Part shown: one piece after another, positions 26,130 through 35,360 of the stretch
Layout of the letters: each line of letters starts with the position of its first letter
Numbering within the stretch: the first letter of the stretch is position 1
Assembly (NCBI GenBank): GCA_030053935.1
Contig: JASGCU010000003.1
Location: forward strand, 1-54,472
Length of the DNA: 54,472 nt
Direction of reading: 5' to 3'
Source of the DNA: Chitinophagaceae bacterium
GTDB lineage: Bacteria; Bacteroidota; Bacteroidia; Cytophagales; JASGCU01
Notes under the pieces: model-generated
The model's input: only the letters and a program-made list of their open reading frames with translations
What the model was told of the DNA's origin: nothing
Databases searched by the model: none
Position numbers and translations under genes: made by a program

Positions 26130-26909
26130 TTATGTGTTATTTGCAATGAGTTCTGCAATATCCATGACTTTTACTTGGTCTTGTTTGTCTTTATTTTTTA
26201 CTCCATCACTGAGCATAGTCATACAAAACGGACAAGCGGTAGCAATTATATCAGGGTTTAATTGAAGTGCTTCTTCTGTTCTTATAATATTTATTTCTGC
26301 CGTTCCTTTTTCTGCTTCTTTAAACATCTGTCCCCCCCCTGCTCCACAGCAAAGTCCATTGGTTCGGCATCGTTTCATTTCTACTAAATCTGCATCTAAA
26401 TTTTTTATGAGTTCTCTCGGTGCTTCATAAATTCCATTTGCTCTTCCTAAATAACAAGAATCATGGTAGGTAATTTTTTTTCCTTTGAATGCTCCACCTT
26501 CTATTTTTATTTTTCCTTCATCTATCAGGTGTTGCAAAAAAGTAGAATGATGAATAACTTCATAGCTTCCGCCCAAAGACGGGTATTCATTTTTAAGAGT
26601 ATTAAAGCAATGGGGACAGGCAGTAACTATTTTTTTTATTTTATAGGTATTCAAAATCTGAATATTATTCAAAGCTGTCACTTGAAATAAAAAATCATTC
26701 CCCGTTCGTTTAGCTGGATCACCGGTACACATTTCTTCATTCCCTAAAACAGCAAAATGGATACCGCACTCTTGCAAAATTTTTACAAAAGAACGAGTCA
26801 CTCGCTGATACCGACTATCAAAAGATCCCGCACAACCTACCCAAAAAAGAACTTCAGGTACTTCCCCACGAGATGCCATATCTGACACTGTTTGTATTGT
26901 ATCTTTCAT
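26130..26909 (-). CDS. CCG-domain (HdrB/LutA-like) Fe-S binding protein
   Basis: 259 residues with two cysteine-rich CCG-type modules. The first is degenerate (FWVGCAGSFDSRYQR, then TACPHCFNTLKNEYP). The second is complete (HDSCYLGRANGIYE, NGLCCGAGGGQMFKE, TACPFCMTML). Such domains in heterodisulfide reductase B, GlcF and LutA bind Fe-S clusters and take part in electron transfer. A 4Fe-4S ferredoxin-type partner usually lies next to it but is not present. It is placed before nuoH, possibly in one transcript. The specific redox partner is unknown. Confidence 0.88.
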   Translation of the reverse strand: MKDTIQTVSDMASRGEVPEVLFWVGCAGSFDSRYQRVTRSFVKILQECGIHFAVLGNEEMCTGDPAKRTGNDFLFQVTALNNIQILNTYKIKKIVTACPHCFNTLKNEYPSLGGSYEVIHHSTFLQHLIDEGKIKIEGGAFKGKKITYHDSCYLGRANGIYEAPRELIKNLDADLVEMKRCRTNGLCCGAGGGQMFKEAEKGTAEINIIRTEEALQLNPDIIATACPFCMTMLSDGVKNKDKQDQVKVMDIAELIANNT

Positions 26910-27157
26910 TTTTCTTATATTACTATAATATGTATTTTACGATTTCTCAATGGAAAAAATTATGTATTGGTTCTTAATAGCAAATATATGCATATTAAAA
27001 AATATTTGAACATATATAAAAATAACGAAAATAAACATTATATTATTATTTTATTTTTTCACGATTCTAAGTGCTATGTAAGAGTGTTTTTTTAATCTAT
27101 TTAGAATATTGTATAAATAAAAATGGTACCATTCCAAAAAAATCGTATAGACTTGTA

Positions 27158-28231
27158 TTATGTGTTTATAAAACTCATCTGTTCACAAAGAAAGAGCTGG
27201 TTTCTTGCCCTATCTAAATTATGTTCCTCATAATGAATCTTATAGTATACATTACCATCTATGTAATCTGTCAAAAACCTTACTGCCATAAGCAATGCCA
27301 TATAAGCTCCGCTGATATCTATGCATTCTTCTTCTATGGAAGAAAGTGTATTTTTCCATCCTTCTCTATATCCTTTTTTTATAAAATCTATTCTTTTTGT
27401 ATCTATACGAATATCTTTTAAAACAGTATGGTCTTCGGGATAATCTATGCAAGAGGTTCTTATAATATCGCCCACATCATAGATAATATATCCGGGCATA
27501 ACGGTATCCAAATCTACCACGGCAATTGGCTCATTTGTAACAGTATCAAAGAGAATATTGTTTATCTTCGTATCATTATGCATAATACGGAGAGGTAGTG
27601 CATTGATTTTTATGAGATTATCTATTTTTTGAAACAGGGAAGACAACTGATAGAGTATTTCTAATTCTTTTTTTACTTTCTCTACTCTGTGGTAAGCATT
27701 TTTTTGTACTACCTTCTCTAATGCTTCCATTCTCTTGGTTGCACTGTGAAAATAGGGGATAGATGGGATTATATGAGACATCTCAAACCCTGATAAACAA
27801 TAAGAAAAAGAAGCATACGCTTTTGCTGTCTTATAACAAATATCCTCTGTTATGGGAATGGAAGATATAGTATCTCCTACGTAAGTGTAGATTCGCCAAT
27901 ATGCATCTGTATCATATAAAAATAAATTTCCATTGTGAGTAGGTACAATCAATGGTATCCGAAGCGCATATTCTTTATTATGTGCAAGATGCTTTGTTAT
28001 ACTCTGTATAGTATTCATCAGTATTGGAACATCTGAAAATATACTGTGATTTATTTTTTGGAGGATGTATGTATTTGTATCCGTTGTGATGAGAAAAGTA
28101 TGATGGATAAGTCCAACAGAAATGGGCAGAAAAGATTGGTAATGTCCTTGTATTTGAAAGGAATGTACTTTTTTGGGTATAGAATCAAAATCTTTGTAAT
28201 GCATAGAATTATTTTTATGTTTGTAGAGCAT
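27158..28231 (-). CDS. APH-fold kinase, probably an N-acetylhexosamine/sugar 1-kinase
   Basis: 357 residues (348 if the second ATG at 28204 is used; neither has a ribosome-binding site). The phosphotransferase catalytic segment is clear: MHNDTKINNILFD (Brenner-type H-D-x-x-x-x-N) and VVDLDTVMPGYIIYDVGD (metal-binding Asp). The N-terminal SVGLIHHTFLI and YILQKINHSIFSD fit the desulfatase / N-acetylhexosamine kinase branch seen in Bacteroidota. It would produce a sugar 1-phosphate for the nucleotidyltransferase at 24028-24927. An antibiotic-modifying role is unlikely given the family branch. Confidence 0.8.
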   Translation of the reverse strand: MLYKHKNNSMHYKDFDSIPKKVHSFQIQGHYQSFLPISVGLIHHTFLITTDTNTYILQKINHSIFSDVPILMNTIQSITKHLAHNKEYALRIPLIVPTHNGNLFLYDTDAYWRIYTYVGDTISSIPITEDICYKTAKAYASFSYCLSGFEMSHIIPSIPYFHSATKRMEALEKVVQKNAYHRVEKVKKELEILYQLSSLFQKIDNLIKINALPLRIMHNDTKINNILFDTVTNEPIAVVDLDTVMPGYIIYDVGDIIRTSCIDYPEDHTVLKDIRIDTKRIDFIKKGYREGWKNTLSSIEEECIDISGAYMALLMAVRFLTDYIDGNVYYKIHYEEHNLDRARNQLFLCEQMSFINT

Positions 28232-28348
28232 AAAGTAAATGATAGTGTGGTTGTTCAGAAAAATAGAAATACGGTAACTCTTTATCTACTTTTTTTAATG
28301 AGAGTGTCGCAAAGTTCTTTTTACACAGATATTTAATTTTGAATCTAT

Positions 28349-28410
28349 TGATAATCAAAGAGTTACAAAACTACAAACGTGCTAAAAGCGATTTTTCGGA
28401 CATTCTCTTT
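28349..28410 (-). repeat. Dispersed repeat, copy B (related to 281-340)
   Basis: This is near-identical to copy A over about 60 bases, including the shared core TTACAAAACTACAAACGT. It differs by a one-base gap and several substitutions towards the outer end. The outer end, read on the minus strand, resembles an insertion-sequence tip. The two copies lie 28 kb apart, both in non-coding DNA. Confidence 0.75.
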
Positions 28411-28605
28411 TAGATTTCATTTTGGTATTTTATTTTTTTATGGTATTGTAATTATTTTTTGTAAATATAATTTTCAAATGTAAAGAAAAAAAATCTCGTT
28501 GTTTGTTAAAAAAATAACTGCATTGTATATTTTTTATTTGGGAATACATTACGAAAGATTTGCTTTAGAAAAATCAATCAGGAGTGGATAATGTATTTGA
28601 TGTAT

Positions 28606-28649
28606 AATAAAAAAGAGGGCATCTTTTTACAGACGCTCTCTTTTTTATT
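28606..28649 (-). terminator. Rho-independent-like terminator after the PpiD-like gene
   Basis: AATAAAAAAGAG (28606-28617) pairs perfectly with CTCTTTTTTATT (28638-28649), extended by three more pairs including one G-T. The loop is about 14 bases. On the minus strand the stem ends in TTTTTTATT, 70 bases after the stop of the gene at 28718-30826. It is symmetric and could also stop plus-strand transcripts. Confidence 0.75.
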
Positions 28650-28717
28650 TGTTTCTTTCGGGCTTATCTTTTGTTAAGAATTATTTTTAGCAAAGAGATA
28701 GTGGGGGGAATTGCATA

Positions 28718-30826
28718 TTAAAATGCTTTGTATCTTTTATCTTGTATGTTATTATATTTTTTGATAGATTCAAATATTTGGTATTGAGAAAGCGAATACC
28801 TTTGTTGCATCATTTGTATATAAAGAGATTGATAATCTTGTGGTTCGGGGGGAGTATTGATGGTGAGGAGTTCTATGATTACAATTCCATTATCGGTTTT
28901 TATGGGTTTAGATTTTTTTCCCGGTTGGAGTGCAAAGGCAGTTCCTATTGCTTCGTATGCGGGTCCTACTCCTTCTATGATATTATCAGATATCTTAAGG
29001 TTATACGTAGTTTTTATAGAGGTATTTGGGTATTTTTTTTGGATTTCTTCTAATGGTTCTTCTGTAGAGGGTATTTGAGCAAGGATGAGTTCTGCTTTTT
29101 TTTCTGCGGTTACTTTATAGGTTATATTATTTTTCACAGCTTCTATGTTCGCTGTTCCTTGTTTTTGTTCTTGTGTCATAACAGCTATTACGTAGTCGTT
29201 TTCTAGTTCAAATACATTGGATATTTTTCCTATTTCTCCTTCGTTGTAGAGCCATGTAACTATAGATCTGGCGCTGGTGAGGACACCGATACTAAAGTTT
29301 CCTGGTTTTATTTCTTTTTCTTCGTAGATATAGTAAAAATTATCTGTAGCATTTTTATGAAAATCTTCTAATGTTTTTGTATTGAGTGCAAAGATATCGG
29401 CTTTTTTGTATGCTTCGTTTTTAGTTTCATCTCCTGCGTTCAGGTTTTTCTCTATGATTGCGATTTGGTATATTTGAGAAGTTTTTAATTCCGTTACTTT
29501 AATGATATGGAATCCAAAATCTGTTTCTGTGAGTGTATTTACGACACCTGTTTTAGATGCTGAGAATACTGTGTTTTCAAATGGTTTTACCATTCTTCCT
29601 GATTGGAACCATCCGAGGTCTCCACCTCTTTCTACTGTTCCATCTGTTCCATATAATCGTGCTTGTTCTTCAAAAGAATCGGGATTTTTGAGGATGTCGT
29701 TTAGTATTTTTTGTGCTTGGTCTTTTGCTTTTTGTTTTGCTTCGTCAGTGTTGTCGTTGGGTTTTATTAAAATATGGCTTGCACGGGCGTATTCTACTGT
29801 ATCTTTGAGGGATTTTGATAATTTATAAAGGGTATATACTCCATTTTGAAGTTTTGGTCCTACGATAGTGTTTTCTTTTAATGGAGTAATGCTATCTCGG
29901 AGAAAAGTAGTAAGCATGTTGGGAGTATATGTAATAAAAGCATTTTCATTATCTGAGTTAAGAGTAGCAAAAATAGAGTCGTTGTCTGTTTTTTGGAAGA
30001 TATCTTTTATTTTTTCTACTTCTTCTTTGACTATGGCTGTATCTTCAGATGATGGTATAATGGGAAAAGTTATATATTGTATTCCTCTTGATTGTTCTTT
30101 TTGATATGTATTTTTATGTTTTTGAAGATACGTCTCTAATTCATCATCTGTTATTTTTATCTCAGCATCAGATATGGTGTTGTATGGGATAAAAAGATAT
30201 TTGATTTCGGCAATTTTATTATCGTTACGGTATTTATTTTTGAGTTCTTCTTGTGTGATATAATTGGTGTGAGTGATGAGGTTATCGTATTTATTGGTTA
30301 TTCTATTAGGTCCTAGTTCTTTTTCAAAGAGGTACCATGATATTTGTTGTTTTGTGGATTGTTTTGGTAGGCTTTGAAGATACCCAATTATTCTATTTCT
30401 ATCCAAAATACCTGTTTCAGGGTCTGTAAATATTTGTTGTACTTGTGGGTGAATATTATTTCCTTGTACCATGTCTACTATTTCTTCGGGTGTTACTTCC
30501 ATTCCTAGTTCTTCAAATTCCTGTTTGTAGCAAAGATCTCTGATGAGGGTGTTCCATGTCTGTTCTTTTATGGATTCCAATTCTTGTGAGGAGGGCATTC
30601 TTTCTGTATTGAGTCGGTATGTTTGTATTATTTCCTCTTCTTTTGCTTGGTATTGTTCTATGGTTATGTCTTCATCTCCAAATGTTCCTATGACGTTCCT
30701 TTTTTCTCCAAAAAGAATAGAACCAGGTCCCAAAAGGTCTCCTCCCAATAAAAAAAGTATAAGTGCGGCTCCTATTATCCCAACTGTGAGAGATGTTTTT
30801 TCTCTTATTTTCCCTATTAATCCCAT
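28718..30826 (-). CDS. ppiD: Membrane-anchored peptidyl-prolyl isomerase (PpiD/SurA-type)
   Basis: 702 residues. One N-terminal membrane anchor (about 12-32, LTVGIIGAALILFLLGGDLL) is followed by a SurA-N-like chaperone region beginning FGDEDITIEQYQ. A parvulin-type PPIase domain sits near 345-445 (ASHILIKPNDNTDEAKQKAK, RGGDLGWFQSGRMVKPFE, TDFGFHIIKV). A second, degenerate rotamase-like region follows. Such proteins help folding of exported and outer-membrane proteins in the periplasm. Length is typical of Bacteroidota PpiD homologues. It is a single gene with its own terminator downstream. Confidence 0.9.
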   Translation of the reverse strand: MGLIGKIREKTSLTVGIIGAALILFLLGGDLLGPGSILFGEKRNVIGTFGDEDITIEQYQAKEEEIIQTYRLNTERMPSSQELESIKEQTWNTLIRDLCYKQEFEELGMEVTPEEIVDMVQGNNIHPQVQQIFTDPETGILDRNRIIGYLQSLPKQSTKQQISWYLFEKELGPNRITNKYDNLITHTNYITQEELKNKYRNDNKIAEIKYLFIPYNTISDAEIKITDDELETYLQKHKNTYQKEQSRGIQYITFPIIPSSEDTAIVKEEVEKIKDIFQKTDNDSIFATLNSDNENAFITYTPNMLTTFLRDSITPLKENTIVGPKLQNGVYTLYKLSKSLKDTVEYARASHILIKPNDNTDEAKQKAKDQAQKILNDILKNPDSFEEQARLYGTDGTVERGGDLGWFQSGRMVKPFENTVFSASKTGVVNTLTETDFGFHIIKVTELKTSQIYQIAIIEKNLNAGDETKNEAYKKADIFALNTKTLEDFHKNATDNFYYIYEEKEIKPGNFSIGVLTSARSIVTWLYNEGEIGKISNVFELENDYVIAVMTQEQKQGTANIEAVKNNITYKVTAEKKAELILAQIPSTEEPLEEIQKKYPNTSIKTTYNLKISDNIIEGVGPAYEAIGTAFALQPGKKSKPIKTDNGIVIIELLTINTPPEPQDYQSLYIQMMQQRYSLSQYQIFESIKKYNNIQDKRYKAF

Positions 30827-31018
30827 GTATCTTGATTTATGTTTATTAATTATGAGTTATATTATAATACATATTTTATTATTTTTGAATAAAAGCAAAG
30901 ATATATTTATTTTTTTTTTTTTGTGATTTTGTAATTTTGTTGTATTAAAAGTATGTTTGTATATATTGTTTTTTAAATTATTAAGGAGTTAAGTTTGATT
31001 ATGATGCGAAAAGGCATT

Positions 31019-32875
31019 TTATTTTGGTATTTTTAATATCTCTTTTATGTTTATATTGGTATTTGCTTTGTTATTTAATTTCATAATGGCTTCGGGTGTG
31101 GTGTTATATTTTTTTGCTATGGAGTGCATGGTTTCGCCTTTTATTACTTGGTGAGTGCTGGGATAGGATATAGTATTTTGTTTCCATTCTGAGGGTATAT
31201 TGGGTATTTTTATTTGTTGGTTTATAGATATAGTATTTGTAATATTATTATATTTCAGGAGGTCTTCTATGCTGATTTTATATTTTTTAGATAGTGAATA
31301 TAGCGTTTCTCCTGCTACTACTGTGTGGGTGTTCAAAATGCTATCAGTAGATATTTGAGGTATATTTTCTATGTACCGGGTAGTGATATTGATAATAGTG
31401 TCTGTTATTTTTTCAGTATTATTTCTAATATTTGTGGGGAGAGATGATGTGGTGTCTATGATTTGTTGGACTAATGGAGTTATTTTGTGTAGGGTATCTG
31501 TTACTGTTTGTATTATTGTAGATATGGTGTCTATTTTCTGTTGTATATTTTCGGGTATGGATATTTGTTTTATGGGGTTGTTTGGTTTTTTGGGGATAGA
31601 AGTGGAGTCATATTCTATTGGTATGTTGAGTGGTCTTATTTTTCGTAACCATACTATTCTCCCTGCTATTGGTTTTTCATTTTCCCGTATTCTATTTTTT
31701 TTGAGTAGGTGCTTTAGTTTTATACCGTATTTTTGAGATATGAGCCATAGTGTTTCATGTTCTTGTAGAGTGTGAAAAAAAGTTATTGCTTTTCTTTTTT
31801 TATGTTGCAAATAGTAGGTTTGATTTTTTTGTATGCTTTCTGTTTCTTCTATATCGTTATATTGGATAAATTTTTTAGGAGATATATTAGAATTTTGAAG
31901 GAAATCAGAGATAGATTGGTTTTTATCGGCGATAACAGCGGGAATAGAGTTTATTTTTACTGATAGAGAGGTATGGTAGAAGGTTATGTTTTCTTTGAGA
32001 GATACAAATTCTTCATAAACGAGGTTTTCTTCTTCTATGATGGTAGATTTTTGGAGAGAGGGGATGATAATGGTATATTCTTTATCGGTAGGAATTTCTT
32101 TTTTTTTCAACCATTTGTTATAGGTGGTGAGTAGTTCTATTGTGATTCCTTGTTCTTGGGCTATTTTTTCTATTTTTTTGCCTTGTGTTTTTTTATATTC
32201 GTTTAGAACTATAGACCGTCGGTGGTCTTTTTTGAGTTCTTTTTCAAAAGCTATTTTATGTGCTAAAAAAGTTTTAAAATACCAATGCGTGTTTTTATCT
32301 ATGTTCATTGTAGTAGCACCAAATTTTTTTTTATCTACGTATTTTTCTGCTCCTGTCTTGCCTGTGTTGTATGCGATAGTAGAATATACCCAATTATCAA
32401 AACTCTTATTATGGCTTTTGAGATAGCGGCAAGCAGATTTTGTGGAAGATACAATATTCATTCGTTCATCTACCCAATCATCTATCCTCAGTCCATTTTC
32501 ACGTCCGGTTGCTTCTTTAAACTGCCAATAACCGACAGCATTTGCAGAAGAAACGGCATCAGATATAAGAGCACTTTCTTGAACGCACAGATATTTATAA
32601 TCATCAGGTACTCCTTCTTCTTTCAAAATACGCTCTATTATGGGAAAATAAGCATTCATTCTATCAATTTTTATTTTGAGATACTTTTCACTCAATAAAA
32701 GTGCTTCTATTTGATCCTGAATTTCCTTACGTGCGTCTTCTGTTATGTGCAGTTTTACATCTCCGAATATTTTCAAATGAAAAGGAACTGAAGTATTGTT
32801 ACTATACGCCCATTCAAGTGTAAAAAAAATATACAGGAACAAAATATATACGCTTGTATTTTTAGATATACACAT
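31019..32875 (-). CDS. mltD: Lytic transglycosylase with LysM domains (MltD-like)
   Basis: 618 residues. It begins with a signal peptide (VYILFLYIFFTLEWAYS). The SLT/goose-lysozyme domain is at about 90-230, with the catalytic glutamate in YLCVQESALI and the motif SSANAVGYWQFKEATGRENG. Two clear C-terminal LysM modules start TVVAGETLYSLSKKYKIS and HQVIKGETMHSIAKKYNT; a third, degenerate one is near 365-410. LysM binds peptidoglycan and the SLT domain cleaves the glycan strand. The region between them (about 420-510) is Ile/Thr-rich and repetitive. Confidence 0.93.
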   Translation of the reverse strand: MCISKNTSVYILFLYIFFTLEWAYSNNTSVPFHLKIFGDVKLHITEDARKEIQDQIEALLLSEKYLKIKIDRMNAYFPIIERILKEEGVPDDYKYLCVQESALISDAVSSANAVGYWQFKEATGRENGLRIDDWVDERMNIVSSTKSACRYLKSHNKSFDNWVYSTIAYNTGKTGAEKYVDKKKFGATTMNIDKNTHWYFKTFLAHKIAFEKELKKDHRRSIVLNEYKKTQGKKIEKIAQEQGITIELLTTYNKWLKKKEIPTDKEYTIIIPSLQKSTIIEEENLVYEEFVSLKENITFYHTSLSVKINSIPAVIADKNQSISDFLQNSNISPKKFIQYNDIEETESIQKNQTYYLQHKKRKAITFFHTLQEHETLWLISQKYGIKLKHLLKKNRIRENEKPIAGRIVWLRKIRPLNIPIEYDSTSIPKKPNNPIKQISIPENIQQKIDTISTIIQTVTDTLHKITPLVQQIIDTTSSLPTNIRNNTEKITDTIINITTRYIENIPQISTDSILNTHTVVAGETLYSLSKKYKISIEDLLKYNNITNTISINQQIKIPNIPSEWKQNTISYPSTHQVIKGETMHSIAKKYNTTPEAIMKLNNKANTNINIKEILKIPK

Positions 32876-32908
32876 TTTTTCTCTTATTATTAAAAAAATA
32901 ATGTAATG

Positions 32909-33040
32909 TTAAAAAATTATTTTTGAGGATTTTACTATACACAAATCGTTATCGAAAAAGAAAGAAGTATCTCGGGCTGCTTGCTCGCATCCAAAAATCT
33001 TTCTAAAAGCTATATCATTTGTTATATCTACAAATACCAT
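32909..33040 (-). pseudogene. N-terminal remnant of an Rpn/PD-(D/E)XK nuclease-transposase family gene
   Basis: The 43-codon frame starts MVFVDITNDIAFRKIFG. This matches the very characteristic opening of Rpn-family recombination-promoting nucleases / PDDEXK putative transposases, which usually begin F(V)DI-NDIAF(R/K)KIFG and continue for about 280-300 residues. Similarity fades after about residue 20 and the frame stops at 43, so only the 5' end survives. Identification rests on about 17 residues, hence moderate confidence. Confidence 0.55.
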
Positions 33041-33428
33041 CTTTTTATCATGTTTTTATGTTTCTATACAAATTAGTTTATTAGGTATGTTGCTCAATTT
33101 TTTAATATTGACAAAATAATTACTTTCTCAAAAAAATATATATTTCTATTGCCTATAGAATAATTTCTCTCTCTTTTAAAGAATTTATATAAAATTTTGA
33201 CATTGTATGAAATATTTTTTTAACAATGGGGGAATTTAAAAAATATTCCGTTAGTTCTATTTTAGAATATACCTCTTCACATGGACATAAACAAAAAAAA
33301 CAGAATCAATAGAATCCAACTTTAACGGTGAAATAAAGAAACTCTTTAGAAAATATGTTTTAAAGAACTATACAAAAAATTGTGGTAACAGCAATAGAAT
33401 TAAGGAAAGAGGTATTAAAAACACAAAC

Positions 33429-33540
33429 AGCCCCAAAGTGGCTACGTATCTTAGTTATACATATAACTCCATAGCTTTCGTTTGACCTTTCAGGGGGTTA
33501 TATATCGGCTATAATATTTCTATCTCTTCGAGATTTTTTC
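33429..33540. repeat. Cluster of palindromes, possible REP-like element or structured RNA
   Basis: Within 112 bases there are three inverted repeats: AGCC/GGCT (33429-33443), a perfect AGTTATA-CA-TATAACT (33453-33468), and ATCTC-TTC-GAGAT (33522-33534) followed by six T. The block is richer in G and C than its surroundings. The last hairpin with its T-run could end a short plus-strand transcript. The pattern recalls REP-like palindromic repeats spread by Y1 transposases in Bacteroidota (inference only). Confidence 0.4.
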
Positions 33541-33644
33541 TTTTAATAATCAAAAACATAAAAAAACATCTGCAATTATATATTTTATATTGTATAAAGT
33601 TTGTGATAATTTTTTATTTTTACATTATAAACACAAAATTTTTC

Positions 33645-35354
33645 TTAGTCTATTTTTATATCTTTTATATGCAATTCTATCGGAATGTGCGGCGAAAAAT
33701 CGCTTTTTTCAAAAGAATATGCTATATGAAAATAAGCTCCCGAACGAATCGCTTCGTACACATGTAGCATACCAAAAGCAATTGCATTGTATCCTACGTT
33801 TGTTTCGCGTGCTTGTGTGATAAACATTTTGATATGTGCATTTTTTAGTAAAGTAACATTCTTTGCTTGGACAAATGTAGATGCAAAAGTAGGTCTCATA
33901 TTGGAGGGACCAAAAGGTGCCATTTGAGAGAGATTTTGAAAGAGGGAAAGAAAATTATCATGGAAAGGTATCACCATATCTATTTCTACTTTAGGAAATA
34001 ACAAGTACGGTTTTTTATTGCGCTGCACTATTTCCTCAAATTTTTTTGCGAAAGAATGAAAATGTTGCTTTTCTAATGTGAGTCCTGCAGCGTGGGAATG
34101 CCCTCCAAATTGCTGTAAAAAATCTTTACATTCCTCAATAGCATTATAGAGGTCAAAATCTTTTATAGACCTGCCACTGCCAACTAATTTCCCATTAGAT
34201 TCAGTAAGAATAATAGTAGGACGGTAATACTTCTCTATACAACGCGAGGCAACTATTCCTACTACCCCTTTATTCCAATGTTCTTGAAAAAGCACCGTAG
34301 AATGAGCTGCTTGTAAGGTTGCATCGTTTTCTATCAAAGATATTGCTTCCCCACTCATTATTTTTTCAATAGATCTTCGTTCTTTATTCTCCGCATTCAT
34401 TTCTTTTGCAAATTGAAAACATTCTTCTTCGTCGTCCGAAAGTAGCAATTTAATAATAATATCAGCATTAGATATTCTGCCAGGTGCATTAATTATAGGG
34501 CTTATACCAAAAACAATATCTGTAACATTTATTTTTTTGTGTTCTAATCCTAATACTTTTTTTAACATTCTGATAGCAGTGGGAGGGTTATTTTGTATTT
34601 GCTCAATACCGAGAGCAGTAATGACTCTATTTTCGCCTGTTATAGGAACAATATCTGCACAAATGCTAATAGCAACAGCATATAAATGCTGCAATACTTC
34701 TCCTTCGTATATATCATTTTTCAGAGAAAAGGCGTGAACAAGCTTCAATCCTATACCACAGCCCGTCAGTTCTTTGTAAGGATAAGGGCATTCAGATTGT
34801 TTCGGGTTCAAAATAGCAATTGCATTTGGCAGAACATCGTCAGGTATGTGATGGTCACAGATGATTATATCTATCCCTAAAGAATTGGCAAGGGATACTT
34901 TGTCTACAGATTTTATCCCACAATCCAAAGCAATAATAAGTTTTATGCCATTCTCCGATGCCCACATAATACCTTTTTCAGAGATCCCATACCCTTCTAA
35001 ATGTCTATTAGGAATATAAAAAGAAAGTTTTTGGTGGTAGGAATGTAAAAATTTATACACCAAAAAGACAGCTGTAGTACCATCTACATCATAATCTCCA
35101 TATACAAGAATATTTTCATCGTGAAGGATTGATTGTTCTATTCTGCAAACCGCCTTGTGCATATCTTTCATTAAAAAAGGATCGTGCAAATGGGAAATAT
35201 TCGGTGATAAAAAATTTTTTATTTTTTCCTCAGTATCGTATCCTCTTTGCAATAGGAGAGTTGCTACTATTTTATTGTTCGCTACTAAGGGGAGAATTTC
35301 TTGTGTTTTTTTTTCTTCGGGTGCATCTTTATAAACCCATATTTTTTCCATCAA
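33645..35354 (-). CDS. recJ: Single-stranded-DNA-specific exonuclease RecJ
   Basis: 569 residues, a DHH-family 5'-3' exonuclease for recombination and mismatch/base-excision repair. Motifs in order: VYGDYDVDGTTA, ALDCGIKS, ICDHHIPDD (DHH), GCGIGLKLVHAF, then the DHHA1 region WNKGVVGIVASR and QFGGHSHAAGLTLE. The C-terminal OB-fold region is present. Length is normal. It starts 6 bases after the stop of the permease-DtxR gene, so the two are probably co-transcribed. Confidence 0.96.
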   Translation of the reverse strand: MMEKIWVYKDAPEEKKTQEILPLVANNKIVATLLLQRGYDTEEKIKNFLSPNISHLHDPFLMKDMHKAVCRIEQSILHDENILVYGDYDVDGTTAVFLVYKFLHSYHQKLSFYIPNRHLEGYGISEKGIMWASENGIKLIIALDCGIKSVDKVSLANSLGIDIIICDHHIPDDVLPNAIAILNPKQSECPYPYKELTGCGIGLKLVHAFSLKNDIYEGEVLQHLYAVAISICADIVPITGENRVITALGIEQIQNNPPTAIRMLKKVLGLEHKKINVTDIVFGISPIINAPGRISNADIIIKLLLSDDEEECFQFAKEMNAENKERRSIEKIMSGEAISLIENDATLQAAHSTVLFQEHWNKGVVGIVASRCIEKYYRPTIILTESNGKLVGSGRSIKDFDLYNAIEECKDFLQQFGGHSHAAGLTLEKQHFHSFAKKFEEIVQRNKKPYLLFPKVEIDMVIPFHDNFLSLFQNLSQMAPFGPSNMRPTFASTFVQAKNVTLLKNAHIKMFITQARETNVGYNAIAFGMLHVYEAIRSGAYFHIAYSFEKSDFSPHIPIELHIKDIKID

Positions 35355-35360
35355 TTGTTT

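Larger units (their letters stand above)
28232..28717. other. Intergenic region with repeat copy B and a terminator
   Basis: No gene is present. Bases 28300-28410 may be one small element. It opens with GAGAGTGTCGCAAAG (28300-28314) and closes with repeat copy B (28349-28410), whose outer end read backwards is AAAGAGAATGTCCG. These two ends are imperfect inverted repeats about 110 bases apart. A strong hairpin lies at 28606-28649. The remainder is A/T-rich without visible features. Confidence 0.55.
32876..33644. other. 769-base intergenic region with gene debris and hairpins
   Basis: Between the MltD-like start and the recJ stop. It contains a short remnant of an Rpn/PD-(D/E)XK gene (32909-33040, minus strand) and a structured, relatively GC-rich segment (33429-33540). 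Several frames without start codons, such as 33300-33485 on the plus strand, are open for 40-60 codons but resemble nothing I know. The space looks like a graveyard of inserted elements. Confidence 0.5.

Noticed and set aside
27158-28231. Aminoglycoside resistance kinase
   Set aside because: The fold is shared, but the sequence fits the sugar-kinase/desulfatase branch and the nearby nucleotidyltransferase supports a sugar pathway.
33228-33314. 28-codon ORF starting MGEFKKYSVSSILEYTSSHG
   Set aside because: Loosely like a transposase start but too short and unsupported by anything downstream.
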